Origin: Chloroflexota bacterium
GTDB lineage: Bacteria; Chloroflexota; Anaerolineae; Anaerolineales; Villigracilaceae
Assembly (NCBI GenBank): GCA_023459215.1
Contig: JAEWVF010000060.1
Span: 1 to 54,293, forward strand
DNA: 54,293 nt
Direction: 5' to 3'
Part shown: positions 48,115-54,293 of the stretch, piece by piece
Layout: the number at the start of each line of letters is the position of its first letter
How positions within the stretch are numbered: position 1 is the stretch's first letter
Translations under genes and position numbers: made by a program
The notes under the pieces: generated by a model
Database searches by the model: none
What the model saw: the letters and a program-made list of their open reading frames with translations, nothing else
Told to the model about the DNA's origin: nothing

Positions 48115-48618
48115 TTAGTCGTCGTTTTCATCATGATCATCATCATCGTCGTCGTGGTCATCATCATGCTCATTGTGATCTTCTTGCTGGGAGTTGCTGC
48201 TGGATGCCTGCGATTGGCCGGAACCACTGTTACTGCTCACCGGGGCGGGAATAGAGACGAAAACGGGCTGGGGGGCTTCACTGCTCAAAATTTGCCCATC
48301 GAGACTGACGTAAACGATGTACCCTGAGCTAAAGACGACCTTATAGGCATCTTTCTCTTCCCAAAGGGCAGTTTCCACGCTGAACAAATCAGTATCGCCG
48401 AGAAAATTGGCTGCCACCAGGGCTGCTTCCTGATGGGTCAGAATGACAACCGGTGTCTCAGTCGGCAAAACTTGCGCGGTGCTTGTCGCCGTTGGCAGCG
48501 CGGGCGGAACGTCGTTCGCTGAACTGCTGATCTGCTTGTAAGCAGAAGCCACATTGACCAGGATAACCAACACAAAAGCGGTTAAGGCAGCCGAGATAAA
48601 AAGGTTTTTCTTAGACAT
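48115..48618 (-). CDS. PepSY-like anchored protein with Asp/His-rich C-terminal tail
   Basis: 167 aa. An N-terminal helix (LFISAALTAFVLVILVNVAS) anchors it or serves as signal. Residues about 62-115 (HQEAALVAANFLGDTDLFSV, KVVFSSGYIVYVSLDGQILS) resemble a PepSY/YpeB repeat. After a Ser/Gln-rich linker, residues 145-167 are almost only Asp, His, Glu and Asn (HDDDHDDDDDDHDENDD), a probable metal-binding tail. It is the first gene of the leftward set with apbE and the ferric-reductase-like gene, and divergent from the two-component genes. Confidence 0.8.
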   Translation of the reverse strand: MSKKNLFISAALTAFVLVILVNVASAYKQISSSANDVPPALPTATSTAQVLPTETPVVILTHQEAALVAANFLGDTDLFSVETALWEEKDAYKVVFSSGYIVYVSLDGQILSSEAPQPVFVSIPAPVSSNSGSGQSQASSSNSQQEDHNEHDDDHDDDDDDHDENDD

Positions 48619-48707
48619 AATCTCCTCCGAGAACGCGAAAAGGTTTGTTGTTTCTTTCCTAAGGATACTTGCCCAAGATTGGGATTTCTTTTAAAAACCG
48701 CCCCAAC

Positions 48708-48726
48708 TTTCCAATTGTTTTCCAAT
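48708..48726. promoter_or_regulatory. Direct repeat TTTCCAAT, 11-bp spacing: candidate OmpR-type operator
   Basis: TTTCCAAT occurs at 48708-48715 and 48719-48726, 11 bp start to start, the spacing used by PhoB/OmpR-family regulators. It lies in the gap between the PepSY-like gene (start 48618, leftward) and the response regulator gene (48930, rightward). Confidence 0.5.
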
Positions 48727-48776
48727 CTTTTTCTGCTAGACTTAGCTTAACAGAAAGACAGGTGTAATCGTTCAGG

Positions 48777-48911
48777 GGTACACCAAACATTTGTCATTTC
48801 GACCGCAGGGAGAAATCTTTGCTACCGTGGCGAAGATTTCTCAGTCGCTGGGGATGCTCCTTCGAAATGACAAATTACCACAGACCCATTTTAGGGACTC
48901 TGAGCGATTAC
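48777..48911. repeat. Dispersed ~135-bp repeat, copy 2
   Basis: Matches 22090-22227 across TACACCAAA, the palindrome TGTCATTTCGACCGCAGGGA...TTCGAAATGACA (48792-48872) and the right flank (ATTTTAG..ACTCTGAGCGATTAC). It ends 19 bp before the response regulator ATG, so it separates any promoter from that gene or supplies it. Confidence 0.75.
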
Positions 48912-48929
48912 AGACAGGTTAGGCAAACG

Positions 48930-49616
48930 ATGCGAATATTATTAATTGAAGACGATAAGCGTCTTGCTGCTTTAACAAAAAAAGTGCTCGAAGGCGAACA
49001 CTTTGATGTGGATGTCAGCCACAACGGCGACGAAGGGGTCGAGATTGCGCTGCGCAGCGTTTACGATGTTGCTATTGTAGATTGGATGCTGCCTGGGCGC
49101 GACGGGCCGGCGGTGGCGCAAGCCATCCGCGCTGCGCGGCTTTCGACGGCCATCCTGATGCTGACCGCCCGTACCCAGGTTGAAGATCGGGTGGCCGGTT
49201 TGTACAGTGGGGCAGATGATTACCTCACCAAGCCGTTTTCCTATGATGAGTTAATTGCCCGCATCCATGCGCTCGCCCGAAGGGTGAGCGGCTTTGGCGC
49301 TGCCAACGTTTGGGAATTACGCATCGGAAATATCGTTCTCGATACGCGCAATTATTCAGCACGCCGGGCTGACCAGGTGTTAGACCTGACCAAAACGGAA
49401 TGGACTCTCCTGGAATGCTTGATGCGTCATCCTGGGCAGACGCTTTCGCGCCAGTTCATCATGGATTACGTTTGGTCTTACGAAAGCACAGTTCAACCAA
49501 CGATGGTGGATGTTTACATTTCTTATTTGCGTAATAAGTTAAGCCTGCCAGGTTATCAAGACCCAATCCAGACCAAGCGCGGGCTGGGCTATTCTCTGGA
49601 TGTGGACAATGCTTAG
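48930..49616 (+). CDS. OmpR/PhoB-family response regulator
   Basis: 228 aa. Receiver domain: MRILLIEDDKRLAALTKKVL (acidic pair), the phosphoacceptor Asp in AIVDWMLPGRDG, Thr and Lys in MLTARTQ and LTKPFSYDELIARIHA. The C-terminal winged helix has KTEWTLLECLMRHPGQTLSR and TVDVYISYLRNKL-like residues with a final TKRGLGYSLD. The start at 48930 fits the family; upstream in-frame codons run through the repeat. It overlaps the kinase gene by 8 to 17 nt. Confidence 0.93.
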   Translation: MRILLIEDDKRLAALTKKVLEGEHFDVDVSHNGDEGVEIALRSVYDVAIVDWMLPGRDGPAVAQAIRAARLSTAILMLTARTQVEDRVAGLYSGADDYLTKPFSYDELIARIHALARRVSGFGAANVWELRIGNIVLDTRNYSARRADQVLDLTKTEWTLLECLMRHPGQTLSRQFIMDYVWSYESTVQPTMVDVYISYLRNKLSLPGYQDPIQTKRGLGYSLDVDNA

Positions 49617-51033
49617 CGCTCTACGCTGGAAGCTGACATTTTTATATCTGTTGGCCGCCATCGGGCTGGTTGGCTTGATGGGGGTCGGAACATATCTGTT
49701 GATTGATCGATATTTCCAGCAAACCACGGACCTTGCCTTGCAATATAAGATGGCCGGCGAATTTCGCATTCTTGGCCTGATGCCACCAGCAGAATTAGCG
49801 CAGGCCGAATCCACCTGGCTGCAAAACAACAGCCGGGAAGTTTTCCAAGCTACGTCAGCCACAAGCGTTCCAAATAATGATAAAGAATCCGACGGCAATG
49901 ATGACCACGATAGCGATGATGATGAGGATGACAACGAATCTGATGCGGATGAATATTTGGAAAACGATCACGGCTATGATGCTGACCTGGCCGCAATCTT
50001 TGTCGTCTCGCTGGATGAGAATGGCGACCCTATTCTTATTCCCAATACAATATCACCCCCCATTGTTAATGATCCAACAATCGTTGCCAATGCGCTTCAG
50101 GCTGGCTATGACCTGCGCACGGTTGAATTCCCGGGCAAGGGTCGCATCCGGGTATTAACCTATCGAACAGGCGCAGAGGTTCCAGCCATGTTGCAAACCG
50201 GGCGTTTGCTGACCGATCAAGTCCGCGCTTTAAATCAATACCTCGTTTTCCTGGCAATTTTGGGCGGTTCAGCCACCCTTTTATTGGTATTCGTGAGTTG
50301 GTGGCTGGCCGGCCGCTCGCTTGGCCCAGCGCAAAAAGCCTGGGATCAGCAGCAGACATTTGTCTCAAATGCCAGCCATGAACTGCGCACCCCGCTGACC
50401 TTGATCCGGGCTACCGCTGATTATGGGTTGCGCAGCCAGCCCAAGGGGGAACAATCCGAACTGCTGGCTGACATCTTGAACGAATGTGATTATATGGATC
50501 ACCTGGTGGATGACCTGCTGTTGCTCTCGCGCCTGGATGCCCACCGGCTAAAAATGGAACTTGAGCCAGTTGCGGTTTTAGATCTTTTTTCTGAGACAGT
50601 TCGCCAGGTAAGCAAACTGGCCCAGGCCGGGAACATTTCAATTGAAACGGGTACCGCAAACGGGTTGGTTCGAGCCGATCGGGTACGCTTGCGCCAGGTG
50701 CTGTTAATTTTGCTCGATAACGCTTTGCGTTTCACCCCCTCGGGCGGATCGATCCGCTTGAGCGCGCACCCGGCCGGGAAATGGGTGCAGATCGAGGTTG
50801 CTGATACCGGCCAGGGCATTGATCCCAAACACCTTCCGCATCTGTTTGACCGTTTTTACCAGGTGGATGCCCCTGAAAATGACGCCAGCCGAAGTAATGG
50901 ACTGGGTCTATCCATTGCCAAAAGACTGATCGAAACCCAGGGCGGATCCATCCACATTGACAGCGCTCCCGGTAAAGGCACCCGCGTGCATTTATCCTTG
51001 CCGATTGCGTTTCAGCCAAAGAGTTCAGGATGA
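49600..51033 (+). CDS. Sensor histidine kinase with Asp/His-rich extracytoplasmic loop
   Basis: 477 aa (474 if the ATG at 49609 is used). Helix 1 (FLYLLAAIGLVGLMGVGTYL), an extracytoplasmic domain, helix 2 (FLAILGGSATLLLVFVSWWL), then HisKA with SNASHELRTPLTLIRAT, N box LLDNALRFTP, G1 DTGQGIDPKH and G2 SNGLGLSIAKR. The sensor domain holds a tract rich in Asp, Glu, Asn and His at about residues 92-128 (DDHDSDDDEDDNESDADEY), probably a metal-ion binding loop. It pairs with the response regulator upstream. A terminator follows. Confidence 0.92.
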   Translation: MWTMLSALRWKLTFLYLLAAIGLVGLMGVGTYLLIDRYFQQTTDLALQYKMAGEFRILGLMPPAELAQAESTWLQNNSREVFQATSATSVPNNDKESDGNDDHDSDDDEDDNESDADEYLENDHGYDADLAAIFVVSLDENGDPILIPNTISPPIVNDPTIVANALQAGYDLRTVEFPGKGRIRVLTYRTGAEVPAMLQTGRLLTDQVRALNQYLVFLAILGGSATLLLVFVSWWLAGRSLGPAQKAWDQQQTFVSNASHELRTPLTLIRATADYGLRSQPKGEQSELLADILNECDYMDHLVDDLLLLSRLDAHRLKMELEPVAVLDLFSETVRQVSKLAQAGNISIETGTANGLVRADRVRLRQVLLILLDNALRFTPSGGSIRLSAHPAGKWVQIEVADTGQGIDPKHLPHLFDRFYQVDAPENDASRSNGLGLSIAKRLIETQGGSIHIDSAPGKGTRVHLSLPIAFQPKSSG

Positions 51034-51217
51034 AAGTGAACCATGCCATAGGTCACAAGAGCGAAAATATGTGACGCTGCGAACCTGCGACGATATCTGC
51101 ATCCATCGCGAAGATGCCTAATCCCAGCATAGATCTGGATGTTGAGCCGCCAATGGCATAGGATATCCCCATTTTTAAAGGACATCCGTTCCAGGCTGGG
51201 AAATGAAAATATTGGGA

Positions 51218-51244
51218 TTGGGGCGAGATATTATCTCGCCCCAA
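51218..51244 (+). terminator. Intrinsic terminator after the sensor kinase gene
   Basis: TTGGGGCGAGATA (51218-51230) pairs with TATCTCGCCCCAA (51232-51244), followed by TTTTTA. The stem is 13 bp with almost no loop beyond one base, so the centre bases must open. It lies between convergent kinase and DUF2202 genes. Confidence 0.75.
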
Positions 51245-51278
51245 TTTTTAGATAAGTATTTGTTGTTCATGCCTGTTT

Positions 51279-52118
51279 TTAGTGGCCGCCTCCATTATTG
51301 CTGCCGCGGCCAGCGCCAGCCCATTCAGGGCGGCCCGTGCCCTGGCCAGTTCCTTGGGATGTGCCTTGCGTACCATTGCCGTTAGTTCTGGCAAAACCGT
51401 TGCCTTGCGTCGCGGCGATGGCGGTAGCGTACATTTCGGTGCTCATGTACTGGGGCTGGTAGGTTTCGCCAGTCTGATTGAGCAGAGCGCTGGTGAAGGC
51501 CTTCAGGTGGTTGTTCGAGCCTTTGGCCAGGTTGTTGTAAACCATTTGAATGTCGGCGTTGTCGGTCTGGGCCAGGCGGGTTTGCAAGTCGAGGATGTCG
51601 ATTTCTTCGATGGCTGCTCCCACTTTTAGCGCATCACCGATCGATTTGCTGCCCTGCGCCACGAGGCTGGTGTAGAGATTTTGAAGGCTGGTATCGGCAA
51701 ACGAGCCGGGAGTCAGAGTCGGGGCGGTCAGGTCGTAGCGATCCAGCAGGGATTTGACTGAGTCCATGTGCATTTGTTCGCTTGAAGCGATGTTCTGGAA
51801 GGTGGGAATGTTCCAGGTGGCATACAGGGTGCTGTAGACATCTTGCGCCAGTTTTTCTTCTTCATACATATAGAGCAGGGCGGCAGTTTCTTCGGCGCTC
51901 AAATCCGAGGCCGGGATGTCGGCCAGCGCGATGGCGTGGTTTTGGACACCGGCGGGCGCTTGCGGATTGGCTTGCGTGCCGCCCTGGCCGTAGCCGTTGC
52001 CTGCCGCTGGGGCCGCGAGTGCGCCCTGCGCCTGTGCGTCGACGATATTGAAGGCTGCGGTTCCGATAGCCACTACCAAAATGGCAGCGAATGTTCCAAT
52101 CAAGATATTGCGGTACAT
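51279..52118 (-). CDS. Secreted DUF2202-type ferritin-like protein
   Basis: 279 aa. An N-terminal signal (MYRNILIGTFAAILVVAIGT) leads to a Gly/Gln/Pro linker and a four-helix domain with LLYMYEEEKLAQDVYSTLYA, FQNIASSEQMHMDSVKSLLD, VGAAIEEIDILDLQTRLAQT and GSNNHLKAFTSALLNQTG. The E-x-x-L, E-x-x-H and E-E-x-D elements are those of DUF2202, a ferritin-like fold with possible di-iron site. The tail is Gly/Asn/Thr-rich. AGGAG precedes the ATG. It follows the kinase gene convergently and fits the iron/metal theme of the cluster. Confidence 0.88.
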   Translation of the reverse strand: MYRNILIGTFAAILVVAIGTAAFNIVDAQAQGALAAPAAGNGYGQGGTQANPQAPAGVQNHAIALADIPASDLSAEETAALLYMYEEEKLAQDVYSTLYATWNIPTFQNIASSEQMHMDSVKSLLDRYDLTAPTLTPGSFADTSLQNLYTSLVAQGSKSIGDALKVGAAIEEIDILDLQTRLAQTDNADIQMVYNNLAKGSNNHLKAFTSALLNQTGETYQPQYMSTEMYATAIAATQGNGFARTNGNGTQGTSQGTGQGTGRPEWAGAGRGSNNGGGH

Positions 52119-52325
52119 GGGGTTTCTCCTTGAGAATTTTTTTGTGAGTGAAGTGGATGTCTGTCATCCAACTTGACCCCATGATAAGGCGGGAATGTAA
52201 AGGGAAATTAAACTTTTTGGCAAGATTGTGCGAAATTTGTGACATTTTGCTGGCAAGTTTCGCAGGGGTGAGAAAAAGGCATGGGCGTATCTATTGGTAT
52301 CTTTTCGAGTCAGAATAAACACAGG

Positions 52326-52853
52326 ATGACCAACGACAGCGACTTGATTGCCCGCCTGAAACGCTTGGAGAGACAGGCCTTGGTTGATGTGTATGATACC
52401 TTCAGCCCTGGTTTATATCGTTACGCCTATCGCCTGTTGGGTGATGCTGATATCGCCGAGGATTGCGTTGCTGAAACATTCAGCCGCTTATTGGATGCTT
52501 TACGCCGCGGGAAAGGTCCGCAAGATTACTTGCAGGCTTACCTGTACCGGGTGGCGCATAACTGGATATTTGACTATCACCGCCATTCATTGCCGCTTGC
52601 TACCGAATTGCCTGAGATTCTGCCAGCGCCCGATCCTCTACCGGAACCGGAGACGATGCTGCGTGAGGAGCAGGCGCGTTTGCGGGCTGCGCTGGCAAAA
52701 CTAACTCCTGAACAGCAACAGGTGATTGCGCTCAAATACCTGGAAGAATGGGAGAACTGGTTTTTGCTGCCCTGTTTGGCGGCGCAGCCGGAACAGCCTA
52801 TGCTGCACAGGATGACCTGCCGACCGAGGCGCTGTATCCCATTAAAATTCTAA
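52326..52853 (+). CDS. ECF sigma factor with truncated region 4
   Basis: 175 aa. Region 2 is complete: LVDVYDTFSPGLYRYAYRLL, DADIAEDCVAETFSRLLDAL, and QAYLYRVAHNWIFDYHR. Region 4 begins correctly (LTPEQQQVIALKYLEEW) but then runs into ENWFLLPCLAAQPEQPMLHR, which is not sigma-like; the -35 recognition helix is missing. The following gene starts in the next frame within the same few bases and looks like the C-terminal part of a DUF5667 protein. A deletion seems to have fused the two. The start could be the ATG at 52281. Confidence 0.75.
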   Translation: MTNDSDLIARLKRLERQALVDVYDTFSPGLYRYAYRLLGDADIAEDCVAETFSRLLDALRRGKGPQDYLQAYLYRVAHNWIFDYHRHSLPLATELPEILPAPDPLPEPETMLREEQARLRAALAKLTPEQQQVIALKYLEEWENWFLLPCLAAQPEQPMLHRMTCRPRRCIPLKF

Positions 52854-53620
52854 CGGAGGATGCGCGGCTGGCATTGACATCCAGCCCACAGGTCCGGCTT
52901 GAATTGTTGGGGGCGCTGGCCCAGACTCGCACCCAGGAGATGGTACAGTTGGCTGAGGCCGGGGTTGTCCCACCCGAAGCATCGCTCTTGCGTTTGCAAG
53001 AGCATACTCGTCTGGCATTTGACCTGATTGCGACGCAGCCGGAACCTGAAATGCTGCGAGCGATGGAGCAAATGCGCAGCCGATTGGAAGTTCAGCTACA
53101 ACTAATCAATGAATGTTCGGCTCAGGGTGAGCCCTTGCGCACACTCGCCCAGACGCGCTTGATGCTCCAGTTGCGTTTACAACTGCTCGAGAATGGATTG
53201 GCGGATCCGCAGGCTTTTCGCAATGCCATCCAAAATGGTTCTGACCCGGAACAACCGGGCGGCTTTGGTCCTGGCGGCCAACCTGTGACAACTCCTGATC
53301 AGGGTGGCTATGGCCCCGGCGGGCAGCCCGAAACAACTCCCGGCTCTGGGAGCGGCAACGGCCCCGGCAGCCCGCCCGAAACAACTCCCGGTGACGGTAG
53401 CGGTTACGGACCTGGCAACCCGCCTGAAGCAACTCCGGCTGAGGGCGGTGGTTATGGCCCTGGTAATCCGCCCGAGGCAACTCCTGGCTCAGGTAGTGGC
53501 GATGGGCCTGGCAGTCCGCAGGCTACACCCAATCCGCCGGGGGATGGTGCTGGTTCGAACCCAACCAAAGCGCCGGATAAGGGCAGCGGAACGGGGGGCG
53601 GTGGGGGTGGCCGGCCTTGA
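52748..53620 (+). CDS. DUF5667-domain protein, N-terminally truncated, with Gly/Pro repeat tail
   Basis: 290 aa as written. It begins in the middle of a membrane segment (LVFAALFGGAAGTAYAAQDD), followed by LPTEALYPIKILTEDARLAL and helices rich in Arg/Gln/Leu (TQEMVQLAEAGVVPPEASLL), the DUF5667 pattern. Members normally have a longer N-terminus before the membrane helix. From about 53260 the protein is a low-complexity repeat of the form GGYGPGGQPETTPGSGSG, about six units. It overlaps the sigma factor gene in another frame. Such proteins sit beside ECF sigma factors and may act as anti-sigma factors. Confidence 0.75.
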   Translation: MGELVFAALFGGAAGTAYAAQDDLPTEALYPIKILTEDARLALTSSPQVRLELLGALAQTRTQEMVQLAEAGVVPPEASLLRLQEHTRLAFDLIATQPEPEMLRAMEQMRSRLEVQLQLINECSAQGEPLRTLAQTRLMLQLRLQLLENGLADPQAFRNAIQNGSDPEQPGGFGPGGQPVTTPDQGGYGPGGQPETTPGSGSGNGPGSPPETTPGDGSGYGPGNPPEATPAEGGGYGPGNPPEATPGSGSGDGPGSPQATPNPPGDGAGSNPTKAPDKGSGTGGGGGGRP

Positions 53621-53648
53621 TGGGTAAGTTGAAAGAATCGCTCACGGA

Positions 53649-53683
53649 AAACAGACATCCGCCCACTGGGCGGATGTCTGTTT
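53649..53683 (+). terminator. Strong terminator after the DUF5667 gene
   Basis: AAACAGACATCCGCCC (53649-53664) is an exact reverse complement of 53668-53683 with a 3-nt loop, ending in TTTCTG. It closes the sigma/DUF5667 transcript. Confidence 0.85.
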
Positions 53684-53733
53684 CTGGTAGAGGCTCACGA
53701 AATAGGGCTGCCACTGATGTTGTAGTTATTGTA

Positions 53734-53927
53734 GTTAAAAGGAAAGCGCCCCAGGCGGGACGCGCACCCCGCAGGGGCGTTCGAACCTACAACATCCCCT
53801 CATTGGGAACAACTGCTGATTTCAGGGTTAGTTAAAAGGAAAGCGCCCCAGGCGGGACGTGCACCCCGTAGGGGCGTTCGAACCCACAACATCCCCTCAT
53901 TGGGAACAACTGCTGATTTCAGGGTTA
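53734..53927. repeat. Two 97-bp tandem repeats carrying the tRNA-Arg 3' arm
   Basis: GTTAAAAGGAAAGCGCCCC recurs at 53734, 53831 and 53928, exactly 97 bp apart. The first two units continue with CAGGCGGGACG(C/T)GCACCCCG, AGGGGCGTTCGAAC, then ACAACATCCCCTCATTGGG and a tail; the third leads into the real tRNA-Arg. Each unit thus contains the acceptor and T-arm end of the tRNA, split by a GC-rich hairpin. The units differ at only a few bases. Confidence 0.85.
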
Positions 53928-53940
53928 GTTAAAAGGAAAG

Positions 53941-54013
53941 CGCCCCAGGCAGGATTCGAACCCACAACCTACTGATCCGAAGTCAGGCGCTCTGTCCGTT
54001 GAGCTACTGGGGC
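53941..54013 (-). tRNA. tRNA-Arg (anticodon TCG)
   Basis: 73 nt on the minus strand: acceptor GCCCCAG/CTGGGGC with discriminator G, D arm GCTC/GAGC, anticodon stem CTGA/TCAG around loop CTTCGGA (anticodon TCG, reads CGA), variable AGGTT, T arm with TTCGAAT. CCA is not encoded. The outer anticodon-stem pair (C-T) is mismatched. Two tandem fragments of its 3' end lie just downstream. Confidence 0.93.
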
Positions 54014-54077
54014 GTAGGCGCGATTATACCATTGTGATTTTGTTTTGTCTGGTGATACACTCCGGGTAAGGGCTTTC

Positions 54078-54293
54078 TTAAAGTCGAGAAATGAGGGCAA
54101 AAGCTTGGTCAGGATGAGCGGCGAAAAGTCGACGCGCATCTGGTAAATAACGGAATTTCTGTTTGTCGATGAGTAAGCCGAGTACAAGGTTATTGAGGCA
54201 AGCCATTACCTGTCCGGCTTTTCCTTTGGTCATACGAATACGGTCTTCTTTCAGGGTGACATCTCGCCGATAGTGCAGACCGTTCTCGATGCC
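54078..54293 (-). CDS. ISAs1-like transposase, C-terminal fragment (cut by window edge)
   Basis: 71 codons in frame to the window end, reading GIENGLHYRRDVTLKEDRIR then TKGKAGQVMACLNNLVLGLL and a short tail ending in SRL. The pattern (H)WGIENxLHYxRDVTxxED ... QVMAxLxNLxxGLL is the C-terminal signature of ISAs1/H-repeat transposases. No IS end was located in the 64 bp between its stop and the tRNA. The rest of the element is outside the window. Confidence 0.8.
   Translation of the reverse strand, partial: GIENGLHYRRDVTLKEDRIRMTKGKAGQVMACLNNLVLGLLIDKQKFRYLPDARRLFAAHPDQAFALISRL

Noticed and set aside
53260..53530. Gly/Pro repeat tail of the DUF5667 protein as a tandem DNA repeat element
   Set aside because: Units vary in sequence and length at DNA level and keep the reading frame, so it is a low-complexity protein tail.
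53734..53940. The 97-bp repeats as a CRISPR array
   Set aside because: Only two full units, period 97 bp, no short identical repeats with unique spacers, and the repeated sequence derives from the adjacent tRNA.

Overview
The window looks like one contig of a bacterial chromosome from the Chloroflexota, most likely an Anaerolineae-type anaerobe. This is inferred from gene content: a minC-minD-minE-rodA run, lipoproteins with Pro/Thr linkers, a group-3d-like [NiFe] hydrogenase, a DUF5667 protein beside an ECF sigma factor, and many dispersed palindromic repeats. No taxonomic marker was searched. TGA and TAG both act as normal stops in several genes here.

Left part (1-17.3 kb): the 5' end of an ABC transporter ATPase; cell division and shape genes (minCDE, rodA) and gltX; then a leftward set of glnA, a DsbD-alpha-like lipoprotein, a thioredoxin-like lipoprotein and a PPOX-family protein. 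The thioredoxin-like gene has an in-frame TGA exactly where the first Cys of its W-C-x-x-C motif should be, followed by a perfect SECIS-like hairpin, so it reads as an undescribed-looking selenoprotein. Next come a winged-helix/ferredoxin protein, a PPK2 polyphosphate kinase, and a leftward run of two lipoproteins, a UDP-glucuronate decarboxylase-like SDR, GtrA, a small protein and RecJ, with scpB divergent.

Middle part (17.5-35.2 kb): DinG with a proofreading exonuclease domain, an EcsC-family protein in an AT-richer patch, a GNAT acetyltransferase lying between hutH and a decayed second copy of the hutH 3' end, sdaA, a Cys-rich protein, a STAS-like protein, a phosphoesterase, and a UvrD-like helicase whose coding sequence holds an 87-bp palindromic repeat in frame. 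A RAYT-type transposase sits beside its probable REP hairpins. A GAF/histidine-kinase-like gene is broken by an amber codon and lacks its phosphoacceptor His. A PHP-domain gene is truncated.

Right part (35.5-54.3 kb): a hydrogenase operon (NuoG/HoxU-like, HoxY, HoxH, HoxW) with a Rex-like operator at its promoter; an ArsR-CDF metal efflux pair with a clear operator; then a leftward redox cluster: an 18-heme cytochrome c, a membrane cytochrome b-like protein, an FAD/NAD oxidoreductase, a ferredoxin, a ferric-reductase-like membrane protein, ApbE, a small anchored protein and a PepSY-like protein with an Asp/His-rich tail. A divergent two-component system follows; its kinase has an Asp/His-rich sensor loop. 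A secreted DUF2202 (ferritin-like) protein is next. I read this as a metal-responsive, envelope-facing electron-transfer module. The end holds an ECF sigma factor/DUF5667 pair apparently fused by a deletion, a tRNA-Arg with two 97-bp tandem copies of its 3' arm, and the C-terminus of an ISAs1-type transposase.

Several genes (minC, dinG, sdaA, the Cys-rich gene, the STAS-like gene) have a -10 hexamer 6 to 11 nt before the ATG, suggesting leaderless or nearly leaderless mRNAs.
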